Positions 29,701 through 42,602 of a stretch of 64,000 nucleotides of DNA are shown one piece after another (the stretch's first letter is position 1; every line of letters begins with the position of its first letter). The stretch covers positions 62,001 to 126,000 of the forward strand of contig CAIFEY010000001.1 of the NCBI GenBank assembly GCA_903789635.1. The letters run 5' to 3'. Origin of the DNA: an uncultured Eubacteriaceae bacterium. GTDB taxonomy: Bacteria > Bacillota > Clostridia > Peptostreptococcales > Anaerovoracaceae. Both the position numbers and the translations under genes were made by a program. The notes under the pieces were generated by a model. The model had not been told where the DNA came from. It was given only the letters and a program-made list of their open reading frames with translations, and ran no database searches.

Positions 29701-30445
29701 GAACGTAGGACAGGTCCTGGAGGTTCACCTGGGACTCGCCGCCAAGAAGCAGGGCTGGTACATCGCTACCCCGGTATTCGACGGTGCCAAGGAGTCCGAC
29801 ATTCGTGAGCTCCTCGTCAAGAGCGGCTACCCGGAGAACGGAAAGCTGCAGCTGCGTGACGGAAGAACCGGAGAATACTTCGCGAACCCGGTAACGGTCG
29901 GATACATGTACATGCTGAAACTGCATCACATGGTCGACGATAAGATCCATGCGAGAAGCACGGGCCCGTACTCCCTGGTAACGCAGCAGCCGCTGGGCGG
30001 AAAAGCGCAGTTCGGCGGACAGCGTTTCGGAGAGATGGAGGTTTGGGCACTGGAAGCATACGGTGCCGCATATACCCTGCAGGAAATTTTGACAGTTAAA
30101 TCCGATGATATCGTCGGACGTGTCAAGACATATGAAGCCATCGTCAAGGGCGAGAATATCCCTGAGCCGGGTATTCCGGAGTCCTTCAAGGTACTGATTA
30201 AGGAGCTGCAGAGTCTGGCTCTGGATGTCCGTGTCCTGGACGACAATGGTGAAGAAATCGAGCTGAAGGAACAGATCGATGACGATACGCCGAACGGATA
30301 CGAGAGCGTCATCCGCATGAACTCCAGAGAGAGTGAAGACGGACTGATGAGAAGCGGATTCAGTGAGGAGAACACAGACGCGGGCCATGCGTCCGCTGCG
30401 CCGGAAACTCAGGAAGACGCCGAACTGTCAGATGACGAGCAGTAG
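26744..30445 (+). CDS. rpoB: RNA polymerase beta subunit
   Basis: The 1233-residue catalytic beta subunit. Recognisable segments are the N-terminal [21 protein letters not shown], the rifampicin region [50 protein letters not shown], and [11 protein letters not shown] in the active-centre region. The ATG at 26744 has AAGGAG eight bases upstream; the GTG at 26735 lies inside that site. The C-terminus carries an acidic tail of about 40 residues. rpoC follows after 17 bases. Confidence 0.97.
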   Translation: MPKPIKVGRKTRMSFGKIKEVLPMPNLVDIQTKSYDWFLEEGLQEVFEDISPISDYAGKLSLDFIDYSLNDPPKYDQEECKERDVTYAAPLKVKVRLVNRDTGEVKEQEVFMGDFPLMTERGTFIYNGAERVIVTQLVRSPGPYYSVETDKSNQKLYSSQIIPNRGAWIEYDTDSNGIIYVRVDRTRKQPLTILLRALGIGDSKEELISIFGADERLMKTFEKDTTTDTESALKELYKKLRPGEPPTVESARSLLNSLFYDSKRYDLSHVGRYKYNKKLGIHDRLENVTAAQDVIDPNTGEVLVSAGDTISREMAMTIEDAGVASVLVVGKTDDTVKTKVIGNRFVDINKYLEDRDIDLSDLKMQDKVYYPVLKEILEEDLDDRELKNRIRERRDELSPKHIVPADVIASVSYILNLNYGVGATDDIDHLGNRRLRTVGELLQNQFRIGLARMERVVRERMSIQDIDVTTPQALINIRPVTAAIKEFFGSSQLSQFMDQNNPLSELTHRRRLSALGPGGLSRERAGLEVRDIHHSHYGRMCPIETPEGPNIGLIGSLTIYGVVNKYGFIETPYRIVDKENGRVTDEVRYVTADEEERLIIANANEPLDDDGYFINDEVAGRGVGGEISLFKKNSVDMMDVSPKQVVSVASAMIPFLENDDANRALMGSNMQRQAVPLMVTEAPYIGTGMEYKAARDSGAVILAKHSGTVEFVDADNIVIARDDAEGQDEYTLLKFKRSNQGACINQRPIVSHGEHIEEGEVIADGPSTNMGEISLGKNLLVGFMTWEGYNYEDAVILNEKLIMNDVLTSIHIVEYESEARDTKLGPEEITRDIPNVGDDALRDLDEEGIIRVGAEVDSTDILVGKVTPKGENDLSAEERLLRAIFGEKAREVRDTSLRVPHGEHGIVVQVRVFTRANGEDLSPGVTKLVRVYIASKRKIQVGDKMSGRHGNKGVVSRILPEEDMPFLEDGTPLQIMLNPLGVPSRMNVGQVLEVHLGLAAKKQGWYIATPVFDGAKESDIRELLVKSGYPENGKLQLRDGRTGEYFANPVTVGYMYMLKLHHMVDDKIHARSTGPYSLVTQQPLGGKAQFGGQRFGEMEVWALEAYGAAYTLQEILTVKSDDIVGRVKTYEAIVKGENIPEPGIPESFKVLIKELQSLALDVRVLDDNGEEIELKEQIDDDTPNGYESVIRMNSRESEDGLMRSGFSEENTDAGHASAAPETQEDAELSDDEQ

Positions 30446-30462
30446 GAAAGGAGAGTACATCT

Positions 30463-33400
30463 GTGGCTGAAAATAGCGGATATATTGAATCTAACAATTT
30501 TGACTCCCTTCAGATCAGACTGGCATCCACGGACAAGATCCTGGAGTGGTCTCACGGAGAGGTAACAAAGCCGGAAACAATCAATTACAGAACTCTCAAG
30601 CCAGAGAAGGATGGACTTTTCTGCGAAAGGATCTTCGGACCGATTAAGGACTGGGAGTGCCACTGCGGAAAGTACAAGCGCATCCGTTACAAGGGCATCG
30701 TCTGCGACCGCTGCGGCGTAGAAGTTACCAAGGCTAAGGTAAGAAGAGAGAGAATGGGACACATCAAGCTGGCTGCGCCAGTGTCCCATATCTGGTATTT
30801 CAAGGGAATCCCATCCAGAATGGGACTGATCCTGGATATTACCCCGAGAAATCTGGAGCGCGTACTGTACTTCGCTGCGTACGTCGTTCTGGATCCGGGC
30901 GACACAGACCAGACCGGTCTGGTCGAGAAGCAGATCATTTCCGAGCAGCAGTACCGCGACCTGAAGGATGCCGGAGCACAGTTCCGTGCAGGCATGGGTG
31001 CGGAGGCTGTCCGCGAACTGCTGGAGAAGATCGACCTTGAAGATCTGTCCAAGAAGCTGCGTAAGGAGCTTACCGATGCTTCCGGGCAGAAGAAGGTCAA
31101 GATCATCAGAAGACTGGAAGTCGTAGAGGCTCTGCGCCTTTCCGGAAACCGTCCGGAGTGGATGGTCATGGAAGTCGTTCCGGTCATTCCGCCGGATCTG
31201 CGCCCGATGGTACAGCTCGACGGAGGCCGTTTCGCTACGTCCGACCTGAACGACCTGTACAGAAGAGTCATCAACAGAAACAACCGTTTGAAGAGACTCC
31301 TCGAGCTCGGCGCACCGGACATCATCGTAAGAAACGAGAAGAGAATGCTGCAGGAAGCGGTTGACTCTCTGATCGATAACGGCAGAAGAGGTAAGCCGGT
31401 AACGGGACCTGGCGGACGTGCACTGAAGTCTTTGTCTGACCTGCTGAAGGGAAAACAGGGACGTTTCCGTCAGAACCTGCTCGGAAAGCGTGTTGACTAT
31501 TCCGGACGTTCTGTAATCGTCGTAGGACCTGAGCTGAAGTTCTATCAGTGCGGAGTTCCTAAGACGATGGCACTGGAGCTGTTCAAGCCGTTCATCATGA
31601 AGGAGCTCGTTGCCAGAGGCGATGCGCACAACATCAAGAACGCGAAGAGAATGGTCGAGAAGGCTCGCCCGGAGGTTTGGGACGTTCTCGAGAGCGTCAT
31701 CAAGGAGCATCCGGTCATGCTGAACCGTGCCCCGACGCTGCACAGACTGGGAATTCAGGCGTTCGAGCCTGTCCTGGTCGAGGGTAAGGCGATCAAGCTG
31801 CACCCGCTCGTCTGCACACCGTTCAACGCGGACTTCGACGGAGACCAGATGGCTATCCACGTTCCGCTGACCGTTGAGGCTCAGGCGGAGGCGAGATTCC
31901 TGATGCTGTCCGTCAACAACATCCTGGCGCCTAAGGACGGATCCCCGATCACGACGCCGACCCAGGACATGATCCTCGGTGCGTACTATCTGACGTATCC
32001 GGGAGATGCGACAAAGGTTGTCACCGACGAGGACGGCAATGAGCACACGGAGTACTCACTTGATGAGTTCAACAACCAGGAGAAGGCGAAGTACAACCGC
32101 GACAACGGATTCAAGCGTGTCCCGGAAAAGGGAGACGGAAAGGTCTTCACCGACATGGACGAGATGCTCATGGCATTCCAGAACCACGTCGTCGACATTC
32201 ACGCTAAGGTCAAGGTCAGAATGTACAAGGATAAGAACGATGAGCGCGGCGCTCTGGTAGAGTCCACCGTCGGAAGATTCCTGTACAACCGCGGAATTCC
32301 GCAGGACCTCGGATTCATCGACCGTGAGAAGGATCCGTATTCCCTGGAAGTTGATTTCCTCTGCGGCAAAAAGCAGCTGGGAACGATCATCCAGAAGTGC
32401 TTCCGCAAGCATGAAAACACAGGAACTGTCCTGATGCTCGACTACATCAAGGGCATGGGTTATAAATATTCTACGCTGGCAGCGATCACCATCGGTATCG
32501 ACGACATGAAGATCCCGGACAACAAGTGGGAAATCGTAAACGCGGCGCAGAAAGAAGTCGATAAATACGAGAAGGCGTACAGACGCGGACTCATGTCCAA
32601 CACTGAGCGCTGGGACAAGCAGGAGGCAATCTGGAACAAGGCTACGGACGACGTCGCCGATGCTCTGATGGCATCCCTTGCACCGAACAACAACCTGAAC
32701 ATCATGGCGACCTCCGGAGCGCGAGGCAGTAAGAACCAGATTCGTCAGATCGGCGGAATGCGTGGACTGATGGGAACGGCGACAGGTAAGACCGTCGAAA
32801 TTCCGATCAAGGCTAACTTCCGTGAGGGTCTGTCCATCCTGGAGTACTTCGTCTCCTCCAACGGAGCGAGAAAGGGACTGGCCGACACCGCGCTGCGTAC
32901 AGCCGACTCCGGTTACCTGACCAGACGTCTGGTCGACGTATCCCACAACATGATCGTCCGTGAGATGGACTGCGGAACGACCGACGGTGTCGTCGTCCGT
33001 GCATTCATCGACGGCAAAGAAGTTCTGGAAACGCTGTACGACCGTATTGCCGGCAGAACGGCTGCAGAAGACGTCAGACATCCTCAGACCGGAGAGGTCA
33101 TCGTCCACAGCGGCGAGGAAATCTCCGACGAGCAGGCACACGAGATCGAGGACTCCGGAATCAAGGAAGTCAAGATCAGATCCGTCATGACCTGCAAGAG
33201 CAAGAGCGGTGTCTGCGCCAAGTGCTACGGCAGAAACCTGGCAACGAGACACGAGGTCAACATCGGAGAGGCTGTCGGAATCATCGCCGCACAGTCCATC
33301 GGAGAGCCGGGTACACAGCTGACCATGAGAACATTCCACTCCGGCGGAGTTGCCGGAAGCGATATCACACAGGGTCTTCCGAGAGTCGAGGAGCTGTTCG

Positions 33401-34314
33401 AGGCGCGTAAGCCTAAGGGACTTGCTGAGATCTGCGAGGCAGACGGTGTCGTCCGCGAGATCAACCCGAGAACAGACAACAAGACCGAGGTCATCGTCGA
33501 CTGCGACGAACCGGATGAGAAGGGCGAGCTTGAGAAGAAGTACATCGTTCCTTACGGCGCGAGAATCGTCGTCAAGGTCGGTGACCGCGTCCAGGCCGGA
33601 CACAACCTGACCGCCGGACCTCTGAACCCGCATGATATCTATAAATACTGCGGCGTCGAAGGCGTCTACGATTACCTGCTCCGTGAGTGCCAGCGCGTTT
33701 ACAGGAACCAGGGTGTAGACATCAACGACAAGCACATCGAGATCATCGTCAGCCAGATGCTTTCCAAGTACCGCGTCGAGGATCCGGGCGATACAGACCT
33801 GCTTCCGGGCAGCATGTACAGCATCGGAGAGATCGAAGAGGCGAACAAGGATGCCGAGCGTCCGGCTGAATACAAGAGAATGCTTCTGGGAATCACCAAG
33901 GCATCTCTGGCAACCAATTCCTTCCTGTCCGCAGCGTCTTTCCAGGAGACGACAAGAGTCCTGACGGATGCCGCGATCAAGGGCAAGACCGACAACCTTG
34001 AAGGGCTGAAGGAGAACGTTATCATCGGAAAACTGATCCCGGCAGGAACCGGAATGCGCAGATACCGCGACATTCAGGTCGACTACGGCGAGAACACCGA
34101 TTACATGAACTCCTTTAATAAGGAAGAGGAAACCACAGAGAGAAACGACCGCCGCGGAGACAGAGACGGCAGGATGCACGACTTCCACGTCGACACCGAC
34201 TTCGACTCTGTAGCGAGCGGAGAAGCGGCAGCACCGGAGGAAACCCCTGCGGCAGCGCCGTTCACGGATGCCGAGCCGGCTGGCGGCGAGGCAGAGGGCA
34301 GCGAACAGGAATAA
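30463..34314 (+). CDS. rpoC: RNA polymerase beta' subunit
   Basis: The 1283-residue beta' subunit with a GTG start behind AAAGGAG. It has the N-terminal zinc ribbon ([20 protein letters not shown]), the metal-binding catalytic loop [15 protein letters not shown], the trigger-loop region, and a second Cys cluster ([13 protein letters not shown]) with [19 protein letters not shown]. The C-terminal ~75 residues after the conserved end are acidic and rich in Glu, Ala and Pro. It forms an operon with rpoB and ends at a terminator. Confidence 0.97.
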   Translation: MAENSGYIESNNFDSLQIRLASTDKILEWSHGEVTKPETINYRTLKPEKDGLFCERIFGPIKDWECHCGKYKRIRYKGIVCDRCGVEVTKAKVRRERMGHIKLAAPVSHIWYFKGIPSRMGLILDITPRNLERVLYFAAYVVLDPGDTDQTGLVEKQIISEQQYRDLKDAGAQFRAGMGAEAVRELLEKIDLEDLSKKLRKELTDASGQKKVKIIRRLEVVEALRLSGNRPEWMVMEVVPVIPPDLRPMVQLDGGRFATSDLNDLYRRVINRNNRLKRLLELGAPDIIVRNEKRMLQEAVDSLIDNGRRGKPVTGPGGRALKSLSDLLKGKQGRFRQNLLGKRVDYSGRSVIVVGPELKFYQCGVPKTMALELFKPFIMKELVARGDAHNIKNAKRMVEKARPEVWDVLESVIKEHPVMLNRAPTLHRLGIQAFEPVLVEGKAIKLHPLVCTPFNADFDGDQMAIHVPLTVEAQAEARFLMLSVNNILAPKDGSPITTPTQDMILGAYYLTYPGDATKVVTDEDGNEHTEYSLDEFNNQEKAKYNRDNGFKRVPEKGDGKVFTDMDEMLMAFQNHVVDIHAKVKVRMYKDKNDERGALVESTVGRFLYNRGIPQDLGFIDREKDPYSLEVDFLCGKKQLGTIIQKCFRKHENTGTVLMLDYIKGMGYKYSTLAAITIGIDDMKIPDNKWEIVNAAQKEVDKYEKAYRRGLMSNTERWDKQEAIWNKATDDVADALMASLAPNNNLNIMATSGARGSKNQIRQIGGMRGLMGTATGKTVEIPIKANFREGLSILEYFVSSNGARKGLADTALRTADSGYLTRRLVDVSHNMIVREMDCGTTDGVVVRAFIDGKEVLETLYDRIAGRTAAEDVRHPQTGEVIVHSGEEISDEQAHEIEDSGIKEVKIRSVMTCKSKSGVCAKCYGRNLATRHEVNIGEAVGIIAAQSIGEPGTQLTMRTFHSGGVAGSDITQGLPRVEELFEARKPKGLAEICEADGVVREINPRTDNKTEVIVDCDEPDEKGELEKKYIVPYGARIVVKVGDRVQAGHNLTAGPLNPHDIYKYCGVEGVYDYLLRECQRVYRNQGVDINDKHIEIIVSQMLSKYRVEDPGDTDLLPGSMYSIGEIEEANKDAERPAEYKRMLLGITKASLATNSFLSAASFQETTRVLTDAAIKGKTDNLEGLKENVIIGKLIPAGTGMRRYRDIQVDYGENTDYMNSFNKEEETTERNDRRGDRDGRMHDFHVDTDFDSVASGEAAAPEETPAAAPFTDAEPAGGEAEGSEQE

Positions 34315-34375
34315 CCTGCTGAACGGCAGGCCCCGGAGAGGCCCTTCATCAGTGAAATACACATTGGAATTACGG

Positions 34376-34433
34376 CCGCGCAGGCCCTTGCCGATCATCA
34401 GACCGGCGAGGCTGCGCGGTTTCCAATTTTTTC
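34376..34433 (+). terminator. Terminator after rpoC
   Basis: CCGCGCAG (34376-34383) pairs with CTGCGCGG, with inner pairing TTGCCG/CGGCGA, then a stretch ending in six T. The remaining 200 bp to rpsL hold a promoter and a leader hairpin. No L7Ae-like gene is present here, unlike in Bacillus. Confidence 0.75.
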
Positions 34434-34455
34434 CTTGTGAATTGATTTTTGTCCG

Positions 34456-34484
34456 TTGCAAAAAGAAATAGCGTGTGTTATGAT
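34456..34484 (+). promoter_or_regulatory. Promoter of the str operon (rpsL-rpsG-fusA-tuf)
   Basis: TTGCAA (34456-34461), 17 bp, TATGAT (34479-34484). Confidence 0.7.
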
Positions 34485-34505
34485 TATGATTGGTTCAGTC
34501 TCGAA

Positions 34506-34529
34506 GACACTGAAGTACGCTTCAGTGTC
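34506..34529 (+). promoter_or_regulatory. Hairpin in the rpsL leader
   Basis: GACACTGAAG and CTTCAGTGTC form a perfect 10-bp stem with a TACG loop, about 15 nt after the predicted transcript start. No U-tract follows, so a regulatory or stabilising 5' hairpin is more likely than a terminator. Confidence 0.5.
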
Positions 34530-34633
34530 GCTTTGACTGTCTGGACAGAGCAAGATGAGCGTATGACTGCGTTAGCGGCCTTCGCACCTTGATCTGTACA
34601 CCCAAACCAAATTACTCAGGAAAGGAGAAAATA

Positions 34634-35050
34634 ATGCCTACAATTAACCAGTTAGTACGTCAGGGCAGACACAGTTCCGTCAAGAAGTCTGGTGCACCGG
34701 CTCTCGGTAAGGGAATGAATTCCCTGAGACGTGAGTTCACAGACAACAACTCACCACAGAAGAGAGGCGTCTGCACGTCAGTCAAGACGGTAACACCTAA
34801 GAAGCCGAATTCCGCTCTTAGAAAGGTTGCCAGAGTACGTCTTACGAACGGCATTGAGGTTTCAGCTTACATTCCGGGAATCGGTCACAACCTGCAGGAG
34901 CATAGTGTTGTACTGATCCGCGGCGGAAGAGTCAAGGACCTCCCTGGTGTTAGATACCACATCATCAGAGGAACTCTTGATACTGCCGGCGTAGCTGACA
35001 GAAACAAGGCTCGTTCCAAGTACGGCGTCAAGAGACCTAAGAAAAAGTAA
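34634..35050 (+). CDS. rpsL: 30S ribosomal protein S12
   Basis: S12 sits at the decoding centre. The 138 residues include [11 protein letters not shown], the streptomycin-region [17 protein letters not shown] with the usual Lys, and [17 protein letters not shown]. The ATG at 34634 follows AAAGGAGAAAATA; the longer in-frame start at 34589 adds residues with no family match. Confidence 0.97.
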   Translation: MPTINQLVRQGRHSSVKKSGAPALGKGMNSLRREFTDNNSPQKRGVCTSVKTVTPKKPNSALRKVARVRLTNGIEVSAYIPGIGHNLQEHSVVLIRGGRVKDLPGVRYHIIRGTLDTAGVADRNKARSKYGVKRPKKK

Positions 35051-35818
<768 letters not shown>

Positions 35819-35851
35819 TAGTTTCCTAGTGAAACGCAGAATGGAGGAATA

Positions 35852-37921
35852 ATGGCTGGTAGAGAATTTCCTTTAGCGAAAACCAGAAACATTGGAATCA
35901 TGGCGCATATCGATGCCGGAAAGACTACCGTCACAGAGCGTATCCTCTTCTATACAGGTAAAACACATAAGATCGGAGAGACTCATGATGGAGCTTCTCA
36001 GATGGACTGGATGGAAGAAGAGCGTGAGCGTGGAATCACGATTACTTCTGCGGCGACTACTGCTCATTGGAAGGGCAACCGTATCAACATCATCGATACG
36101 CCGGGACACGTAGACTTTACCGTAGAGGTAGAGCGTTCCCTGCGTGTACTGGATGGAGCTGTTACGGTTCTGGCTGCCAAGGGCGGAGTCGAGCCGCAGT
36201 CTGAGACTGTATGGAGACAGGCAGAGAAGTACAACGTACCGAGAATGGTCTTTGTCAACAAGATGGACGTTCTGGGTGCGGACTTCTACCGCGTCATCGA
36301 CCAGATTAAAGAAAGACTTCAGGCCAATCCGGTAGCTGTTCAGCTGCCGATCGGTGCAGAAGACAGCTTCCGCGGAATCATTGACCTGATTACGATGAAG
36401 GCTGAAATTTATGAGGACAAGCTCGGAACTCAGATCGACGAGGAAGCAATCCCGCCTGAGATGATGGACGAGGCTAAGGAATGGCACGACAAGCTGCTCG
36501 AGTCCGTTGCTGAATGCGACGAGGATCTCATGATGAAGTACCTGGACGGCGAGGAGCTGACCGAGGAAGAGATCAAGACTACGATCAGAAAGCAGACCAT
36601 CGCAAACGAGATGGTTCCTGTTATGTGCGGTTCCGCATACAAGAACAAGGGTGTTCAGCCGCTGCTGGACGGCATCATCGACTACATGCCGTCTCCGCTC
36701 GACGTACCGCCGATCAAGGGTGTAAACCCGAATACAGAGGAAGAGGAAGAGAGACCTTCTGATGATAAGGCTCCGTTCGCTGCTCTGGCATTCAAGATCA
36801 TGACGGACCCGTTCGTCGGTAAGCTGGCATTCTTCCGTGTTTACTCCGGTACTCTGGAGTCCGGTTCCTACGTTTACAACGCGAACAAGGGCCAGAAGGA
36901 GAGAATCGGAAGAATTCTGCAGATGCACGCGAACAAGCGTAACGAGATCGATAAGGTTTACGCCGGAGATATCGCTGCAGCTGTAGGTCTGAAGAACACG
37001 ACAACAGGTGACACACTGTGTGACGAGAACCATGAGATTCTTCTCGAGTCCATGGAGTTCCCGGATCCGGTTATCGAGATCGCTATCGAGCCGAGAACCA
37101 AGGCTGGTCAGGAAAAGATGGGAATCGCGCTGGCAAAGCTGGCAGAAGAGGACCCGACGTTCAGAACATACACGAACGAGGAAACTGGTCAGACCATCAT
37201 CGCAGGAATGGGAGAGCTCCATCTGGAGATCATCGTAGACCGTCTGCTGCGTGAGTTCAAGGTCGAGGCTAACGTTGGTAAGCCGCAGGTATCCTACAAG
37301 GAGACCATTACGAAGGCAGTCGACGTCGACCACAAGTATGCTAAGCAGTCCGGTGGTCACGGTCAGTACGGTCACGTTAAGATCAAGGTTTACCCGAGAG
37401 AGCCGGGTGAAGGATACGAGTTCAAGAACTCCGTCATCGGAGGAGCAATTCCGAAGGAATACTTCAATGCTATTCAGGAAGGTATTCAGTCTGCTATGCA
37501 GAATGGACCGATCGCTGGATATCAGGTTGTCGATGTCGGCGTAGATCTGTACGATGGATCTTACCATGAAGTCGACTCCTCTGAGATGGCATTTAAGGTT
37601 GCCGCTTCCATGGCATTCCGTGAGGCTGCTCAGAAGGCTGATCCGGTTCTGCTCGAGCCTATCTTCAAGGTTGAGGTTACGGTTCCTGATGAATACATGG
37701 GAGACGTTATCGGAGACCTGTCTGGAAGAAGAGGCCGCATCGAGGGATCGGACATGGAGAAGGGCGCTGTCGAGATCAGAGCCATGGTACCGCTGTCCGA
37801 GATGTTCGGATATGCGACCGACCTGCGTTCCAGAACACAGGGCCGTGGAACTTATGTCATGCAGTTCGACCACTTCGACAAGCTGCCGGCATCCCTGACT
37901 GATAAAGTCATTAACAAATAG
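35852..37921 (+). CDS. fusA: Elongation factor G
   Basis: The main translocation GTPase, 689 residues, normal for the family. The G1 motif AHIDAGKTT, switch region [22 protein letters not shown] and NKMD lie in the GTPase domain. Domain IV has [13 protein letters not shown] and domain V has [23 protein letters not shown] precedes the start. It lies in the classical str operon and differs clearly from the paralogue fragment at the window start. Confidence 0.98.
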   Translation: MAGREFPLAKTRNIGIMAHIDAGKTTVTERILFYTGKTHKIGETHDGASQMDWMEEERERGITITSAATTAHWKGNRINIIDTPGHVDFTVEVERSLRVLDGAVTVLAAKGGVEPQSETVWRQAEKYNVPRMVFVNKMDVLGADFYRVIDQIKERLQANPVAVQLPIGAEDSFRGIIDLITMKAEIYEDKLGTQIDEEAIPPEMMDEAKEWHDKLLESVAECDEDLMMKYLDGEELTEEEIKTTIRKQTIANEMVPVMCGSAYKNKGVQPLLDGIIDYMPSPLDVPPIKGVNPNTEEEEERPSDDKAPFAALAFKIMTDPFVGKLAFFRVYSGTLESGSYVYNANKGQKERIGRILQMHANKRNEIDKVYAGDIAAAVGLKNTTTGDTLCDENHEILLESMEFPDPVIEIAIEPRTKAGQEKMGIALAKLAEEDPTFRTYTNEETGQTIIAGMGELHLEIIVDRLLREFKVEANVGKPQVSYKETITKAVDVDHKYAKQSGGHGQYGHVKIKVYPREPGEGYEFKNSVIGGAIPKEYFNAIQEGIQSAMQNGPIAGYQVVDVGVDLYDGSYHEVDSSEMAFKVAASMAFREAAQKADPVLLEPIFKVEVTVPDEYMGDVIGDLSGRRGRIEGSDMEKGAVEIRAMVPLSEMFGYATDLRSRTQGRGTYVMQFDHFDKLPASLTDKVINK

Positions 37922-37943
37922 TTTAGCCTGATGTATTTGTACT

Positions 37944-37967
37944 GCGGCATGTATGCGTACGTGCCGC
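37944..37967 (+). promoter_or_regulatory. Hairpin between fusA and tuf
   Basis: GCGGCATGTA (37944-37953) pairs with TACGTGCCGC (37958-37967), ending about eight bases before the tuf ribosome site AAGGAGG. No T-tract follows. It may be an RNA processing or translation-control element. Confidence 0.5.
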
Positions 37968-37988
37968 GGTTATAAGGAGGATATAGAA

Positions 37989-39182
37989 ATGGCAAAGCAG
38001 AAATATGAAAGAACCAAGCCGCATATCAACATCGGAACAATCGGACACGTTGACCACGGCAAAACAACACTGACTGCTGCGATCACATCCGTTCTGCACC
38101 AGAGATACGGACTGGGCCAGGACGTCGCATTCAACCAGATCGATAAGGCACCGGAAGAGAGAGAAAGAGGAATCACGATTTCTTCCGCGCACGTCGAGTA
38201 TGAGACACCGAACAGACACTACGCACATGTAGACTGCCCGGGACATGCGGACTACGTAAAGAACATGATCACAGGAGCAGCACAGATGGACGGAGCGATC
38301 CTGGTAGTAGCAGCTACAGATGGACCGATGCCGCAGACCAGAGAGCACATCCTGCTCGCAAGACAGGTAGGAGTACCATACATCATCGTATTCCTGAACA
38401 AGTGCGACATGGTAGACGACGAGGAGCTGCTCGACCTGGTAGAGATGGAAGTAAGAGAGCTGCTGAGTGAGTATGACTTCCCAGGCGATGACACACCGAT
38501 CATCAGAGGATCCGCACTGAAGGCACTGGAAGATCCAGCAGGCCCGTGGGGAGACAAGATCGTAGAGCTGATGGAAGCAGTAGACAGCTACATTCCGGAG
38601 CCAGAGAGAGACAACGATAAGCCGTTCCTGATGCCGATCGAGGACATCTTCTCCATCACAGGACGTGGAACAGTAGCCACGGGCCGTGTAGAGAGAGGAG
38701 AGGTCAAGGTTGGAGACGAAGTCGAGATCGTAGGACTGAAGGAAGAGAAGTCTAAGACGGTAGTAACCGGAGTAGAGATGTTCAGAAAGACACTTGACTA
38801 CGCAGAGACCGGAGACAATATCGGAGCACTGCTGAGAGGTGTGCAGAGAGACGAGATCGAGAGAGGCCAGGTACTGGCAGCTCCGGGAACGGTACATCCG
38901 CACACGAAGTTCAAGGGCCAGGTATACGTCCTGAAGAAGGAAGAGGGCGGCCGTCACACACCGTTCTTCAACGGATACAGACCGCAGTTCTTCTTCAGAA
39001 CAACGGACGTAACCGGAGACCTGCAGCTGCCGGAAGGCACAGAGATGTGCATGCCTGGAGACAACGTTACGATGGAGATCGACCTGATCACACCGGTAGC
39101 GATGGAAGATGGACTGAGATTCGCTATTCGTGAAGGCGGAAGAACAGTAGGATCCGGCGTTGTAACAGAGATCATCGAGTAA
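37989..39182 (+). CDS. tuf: Elongation factor Tu, copy 2
   Basis: The str-operon copy of EF-Tu, 397 residues and identical in protein sequence to copy 1 at 19396-20589. The ATG at 37989 has AAGGAGG ten bases upstream; an earlier in-frame ATG at 37953 falls in the hairpin and is not the start. Near-perfect DNA identity with copy 1 that includes the terminator points to recent duplication or ongoing gene conversion. Confidence 0.98.
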   Translation: MAKQKYERTKPHINIGTIGHVDHGKTTLTAAITSVLHQRYGLGQDVAFNQIDKAPEERERGITISSAHVEYETPNRHYAHVDCPGHADYVKNMITGAAQMDGAILVVAATDGPMPQTREHILLARQVGVPYIIVFLNKCDMVDDEELLDLVEMEVRELLSEYDFPGDDTPIIRGSALKALEDPAGPWGDKIVELMEAVDSYIPEPERDNDKPFLMPIEDIFSITGRGTVATGRVERGEVKVGDEVEIVGLKEEKSKTVVTGVEMFRKTLDYAETGDNIGALLRGVQRDEIERGQVLAAPGTVHPHTKFKGQVYVLKKEEGGRHTPFFNGYRPQFFFRTTDVTGDLQLPEGTEMCMPGDNVTMEIDLITPVAMEDGLRFAIREGGRTVGSGVVTEIIE

Positions 39183-39216
39183 TCGAATAACTCTGAGACA
39201 GAATAGAGATTCAAGA

Positions 39217-39250
39217 GCCGTGTGCTCCCGAGAGGGGCGCACGGTTTTTT
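39217..39250 (+). terminator. Rho-independent terminator after tuf copy 2
   Basis: The same stem and T-run as after copy 1. The following ~310 bases to ftsH are GC-rich with short GTGTCTGG/GGCAGGTG repeats; the only signal I see is an extended -10 (TGGTACAAT, 39455-39463) without a good -35. Confidence 0.88.
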
Positions 39251-39563
39251 CGTGTCCGGAGGAGGTTCGTGTCTGGGGGAGCAGGTGCGGGCAGGACGGC
39301 AGGTGCGAGTGCCTAGAGACGGCAGGTGTGGCTTTCTGCAGTCCGCGTGTGCTTTGTCTGCGCAGCCTGACACAGCCCGCACATCTCCGCATCGGCATCA
39401 TACGCAGTACGCAAACACTTCACAGACTCTTCTTCTATGGATGGTTTCGTGATGTGGTACAATGTGTATTAATATTCGTGTGAAAAGTATGTGGCAGTGA
39501 CATAAATTATCTTAATTTTACACGACGCCGCAAAATAGGCCGTAGAAAGAGGAATTTAGCAAA

Positions 39564-41537
39564 ATGAAAGAAGTGAAGAACCCGAGAAGGCCGATGATCC
39601 TGTATTACCTGATTATCCTGCTTGTCATCGTCCTGTTCAACTGGCTGGTGATGCCGTCATTCCAGCAGAGTAAGGTGCAGAGCGTGAATTACAGCACGTT
39701 CATGAAGTACACGCAGGAGAAGAAGATCTCGACCGTTCAGGTCAGGACGAACGACATTCTGTTCACCCTGAAGGGCGGATCGTCGGACAACGGGGAGAAA
39801 ATCGTATATAAGACGGGGAGGATGCCGGACGAGGGCCTGACGGACCGCCTGTATGCTTCCGGCGCGCAGTTCAAGTCCGACCTGCAGCAGACCAGCACCG
39901 GGACGTCGCTCCTGGTCAATATTCTCTCGTTCGTGATTCCGCTCCTGCTGTTCATCTGGTTCGGCAGATGGCTGTCCAAGCGGATGATGGACAAGGCCGG
40001 CGGGACCAACTCGATGATGTTCGGCATGGGGAAGAGCAATGCCAAGCTCTACGTGCAGTCGACGGAGGGCATTCATTTTGCCGATGTCGCGGGCGAGGAC
40101 GAGGCTAAGGAGAACCTGGAAGAGATCGTGCAGTACCTGCATGACCCTAAGAAATACACCTCCATCGGTGCGACGATGCCTAAGGGTGTCCTGCTCGTGG
40201 GCCCTCCGGGAACCGGTAAAACCATGCTGGCCAAGGCCGTCGCAGGCGAGGCGAATGTCCCGTTCTTCTCGATCTCCGGATCCGAGTTCGTCGAGATGTT
40301 CGTCGGCATGGGCGCGTCCAAGGTCCGTGACCTGTTTAAGCAGGCAAAGGAGAAGGCGCCGTGCATCGTCTTCATCGACGAGATCGATGCCATCGGCAAG
40401 AAACGTGACAACACGATGTCCACGAACGACGAGCGTGAGCAGACCCTGAACCAGCTGCTGACTGAGATGGACGGATTCGACAACAACAACGGCGTCATGA
40501 TCCTGGCGGCGACCAACCGTCCGGAGATCCTGGATCCGGCGCTGCTGCGTCCTGGCCGATTTGACCGCCGCGTTCCGGTAGAGCTTCCTGACCTGAAGGG
40601 CCGTGAGGAGATTCTGAAGGTTCACGCCCGCAAGGTGAACATGGGAAATGACGTCAACTTCAACACGATCGCGAGAATGGCATCCGGCGCGTCCGGAGCC
40701 GAGCTCGCCAACATCGTCAACGAGGCCGCGCTGCGTGCCGTCCGCATGGGCAGAAAGGTCGTCCGCGAGGAAGACATGGAGGAGAGCATCGAGGTCGTCA
40801 TCGCCGGTTACCAGCGTAAGAACGCGATCCTCTCCGCAGAGGAGAAGAAGATCGTCGCCTACCACGAGATCGGCCACGCGATGGTCGCCGCGCTCCAGAA
40901 CCACTCCGAGCCGGTCCAGAAGATCACGATCGTGCCGAGAACTTCCGGTGCGCTGGGCTACACGATGCAGGTCGATGAGGGACAAAAGAACCTCCTGACC
41001 AAGGAGGAACTCCTGAACCGCATCGCCACGCTGACGGGCGGCCGTGCTGCGGAGGAGACGGTATTCGACTCCGTCACGACCGGCGCGTCCAACGATATCG
41101 AGCAGGCGACAAAGGTCGCCCGCGCGATGATCACGCGCTACGGCATGAGCGACGAGTTCGACATGGTCGCGATGGAGCAGCAGACCAATCAGTACCTGGG
41201 AGGCGACACATCTTTGACCTGCTCCCCGCAGACGCAGAAGGACATCGACACCAAGGTCGTCGCCCTCGTCAGAGAGCAGCATGAGAAGGCAATCCGCCTG
41301 CTGAAGGAGAACCGCTCCAAGCTGGACGAGCTCGCGCAGTACCTGTACGAGAAGGAGACGATCACCGGCGAGCAGTTCATGGAAATCCTGAACCAGCCGC
41401 CGAAGTACCGCCTCGACACGAACGGCGCACAGGTCGACGAGCCGCAGCAGCCAGAGACGGAGACGGCGCAGGCTGAGGTACAGGAGTCTGAGGCGCAGGC
41501 ACCTGCGGCCGCATCCGGAATTGCCGATCGGCGATAG
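39564..41537 (+). CDS. ftsH: ATP-dependent membrane zinc protease FtsH
   Basis: A membrane-anchored AAA+ protease that degrades damaged membrane proteins and short-lived regulators. Of 657 residues, two TM helices (~12-31 and ~115-138) flank an external domain. The AAA domain has Walker A GPPGTGKT (213-220), Walker [12 protein letters not shown] and the second-region RPGRFDRR. The zinc protease site is HEIGH (434-438). The C-terminal ~30 residues are rich in Glu, Ala and Gln. GAGGAATTTAGCAAA precedes the ATG. It stands alone between terminators. Confidence 0.96.
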   Translation: MKEVKNPRRPMILYYLIILLVIVLFNWLVMPSFQQSKVQSVNYSTFMKYTQEKKISTVQVRTNDILFTLKGGSSDNGEKIVYKTGRMPDEGLTDRLYASGAQFKSDLQQTSTGTSLLVNILSFVIPLLLFIWFGRWLSKRMMDKAGGTNSMMFGMGKSNAKLYVQSTEGIHFADVAGEDEAKENLEEIVQYLHDPKKYTSIGATMPKGVLLVGPPGTGKTMLAKAVAGEANVPFFSISGSEFVEMFVGMGASKVRDLFKQAKEKAPCIVFIDEIDAIGKKRDNTMSTNDEREQTLNQLLTEMDGFDNNNGVMILAATNRPEILDPALLRPGRFDRRVPVELPDLKGREEILKVHARKVNMGNDVNFNTIARMASGASGAELANIVNEAALRAVRMGRKVVREEDMEESIEVVIAGYQRKNAILSAEEKKIVAYHEIGHAMVAALQNHSEPVQKITIVPRTSGALGYTMQVDEGQKNLLTKEELLNRIATLTGGRAAEETVFDSVTTGASNDIEQATKVARAMITRYGMSDEFDMVAMEQQTNQYLGGDTSLTCSPQTQKDIDTKVVALVREQHEKAIRLLKENRSKLDELAQYLYEKETITGEQFMEILNQPPKYRLDTNGAQVDEPQQPETETAQAEVQESEAQAPAAASGIADRR

Positions 41538-41589
41538 GCGATATACGGACGGGAAACACAACAGAATAGTGCCGGAAACGACAGAATTA

Positions 41590-41619
41590 CAGGGGACCGC
41601 GCGTGCAGTCCCCTGTTTT
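41590..41619 (+). terminator. Rho-independent terminator after ftsH
   Basis: CAGGGGAC (41590-41597) pairs with GTCCCCTG (41608-41615), followed by TTTT. Confidence 0.8.
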
Positions 41620-41623
41620 GCAG

Positions 41624-41652
41624 TTGTTCAGGACTTCTATTCGCTGTATAAT
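41624..41652 (+). promoter_or_regulatory. Promoter for the ecfA1-ecfA2-ecfT operon
   Basis: TTGTTC (41624-41629), 17 bp, TATAAT (41647-41652). Confidence 0.6.
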
Positions 41653-41756
41653 ATATGCAGTTTGCTTGTGGTGTGCGGACAAAGCCGCCGCGGGCAGAAC
41701 AGAGAAGAGATTGAGGGATAATCCCCTCGGAAATTCCAAAGGAGTGGAAGGACAGC

Positions 41757-42602
41757 ATGGAGAACATCATCCAAATTAAAAACCTGACATTCGATTACAT
41801 CAGAGAGAGTGACGAAGGCAGTGAGACGATCCATGCGATCCGTGACGTCTCGCTGGACATCCCGGAGGGCTCGTTCACGGCCATCATCGGCAGGAACGGC
41901 TCGGGAAAGTCGACCCTGGCCAAGAACCTGAACGGCCTGCTGCTCCCGACCGGCGGAAAGATCCTGGTCAACGGCTGGGACACCGCGGATGAGGCCCACA
42001 TCTGGGACGTCCGCCAGACGGCCGGAATGGTCTTCCAGAACCCGGACAACCAGCTCGTCGCCTCGATTGTGGAGGACGACGTCGCGTTCGGACCGGAAAA
42101 CCTCGGCGTGCCGCCGAAAGAGATCCGGGAGCGAGTCGATGAGGTGTTGAAATCCGTCGACATGTACCCGTTCCGGACCAAGTCCCCGCACCTGCTCTCC
42201 GGAGGGCAGAAGCAGCGCGTCGCGATCGCGGGCGTGCTCGCGATGGAGCCGAGGTGCATCATCTTCGACGAGCCGACGGCGATGCTCGACCCGCAGGGAC
42301 GGCAGGAGGTCATGAGGATCATCCGCCGCCTGCACGAGGAGGGGAAGACTGTGATCCTGATTACGCACTTCATGGACGAGGCCGCGCAGGCGGACCGCAT
42401 CGTGATCATGGACGACGGGCGCGTGATCGCCGATGGGACGCCGGGAGAGATCTTTGCCGACGAGGAGACTCTGCGCCGAATCAGACTGGATGTCCCGCTC
42501 GCGGTCGACATGGCACACCGCCTCAGGGAGTACGGGATTCCCGTGCCTGCCGACATCATCACACAGGAGAAGCTGGTAGAATACATATGTCAATACAAGT
42601 AA
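41757..42602 (+). CDS. ecfA1: Energy-coupling factor transporter ATPase EcfA1
   Basis: One of the two ATPases that power vitamin or metal uptake through substrate-specific S components. The 281 residues have Walker A GRNGSGKST, the Q-loop region MVFQNPDNQLVASIVEDDVAFGPENLGVP typical of ECF ATPases, signature LSGGQKQRV and Walker B CIIFDEPTAMLDP. AAAGGAGTGGAAGG precedes the start. Its end overlaps ecfA2 by 16 bases. Confidence 0.94.
   Translation: MENIIQIKNLTFDYIRESDEGSETIHAIRDVSLDIPEGSFTAIIGRNGSGKSTLAKNLNGLLLPTGGKILVNGWDTADEAHIWDVRQTAGMVFQNPDNQLVASIVEDDVAFGPENLGVPPKEIRERVDEVLKSVDMYPFRTKSPHLLSGGQKQRVAIAGVLAMEPRCIIFDEPTAMLDPQGRQEVMRIIRRLHEEGKTVILITHFMDEAAQADRIVIMDDGRVIADGTPGEIFADEETLRRIRLDVPLAVDMAHRLREYGIPVPADIITQEKLVEYICQYK

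Larger units (their letters stand above)
37985..39264 (+). repeat. Near-identical tuf duplication, copy 2 (partner 19392-20671)
   Basis: The block has the same length as copy 1 and ends at the same place past the terminator, at CCGGAGGAG. Sequence on both sides then diverges at once. Confidence 0.9.

Noticed and set aside
28280..30388. 702-codon open frame antisense to rpoB
   Set aside because: Mirror frame of a highly expressed gene; no ribosome site and no recognisable domain. Similar long mirror frames opposite rpoC (32056-34461), fusA (35873-37873) and both tuf copies were rejected for the same reason.
42254..42586. Long upstream extension of ecfA2
   Set aside because: The 111 extra codons overlap ecfA1 in another frame and have no family match; the protein family starts at the ATG at 42587.
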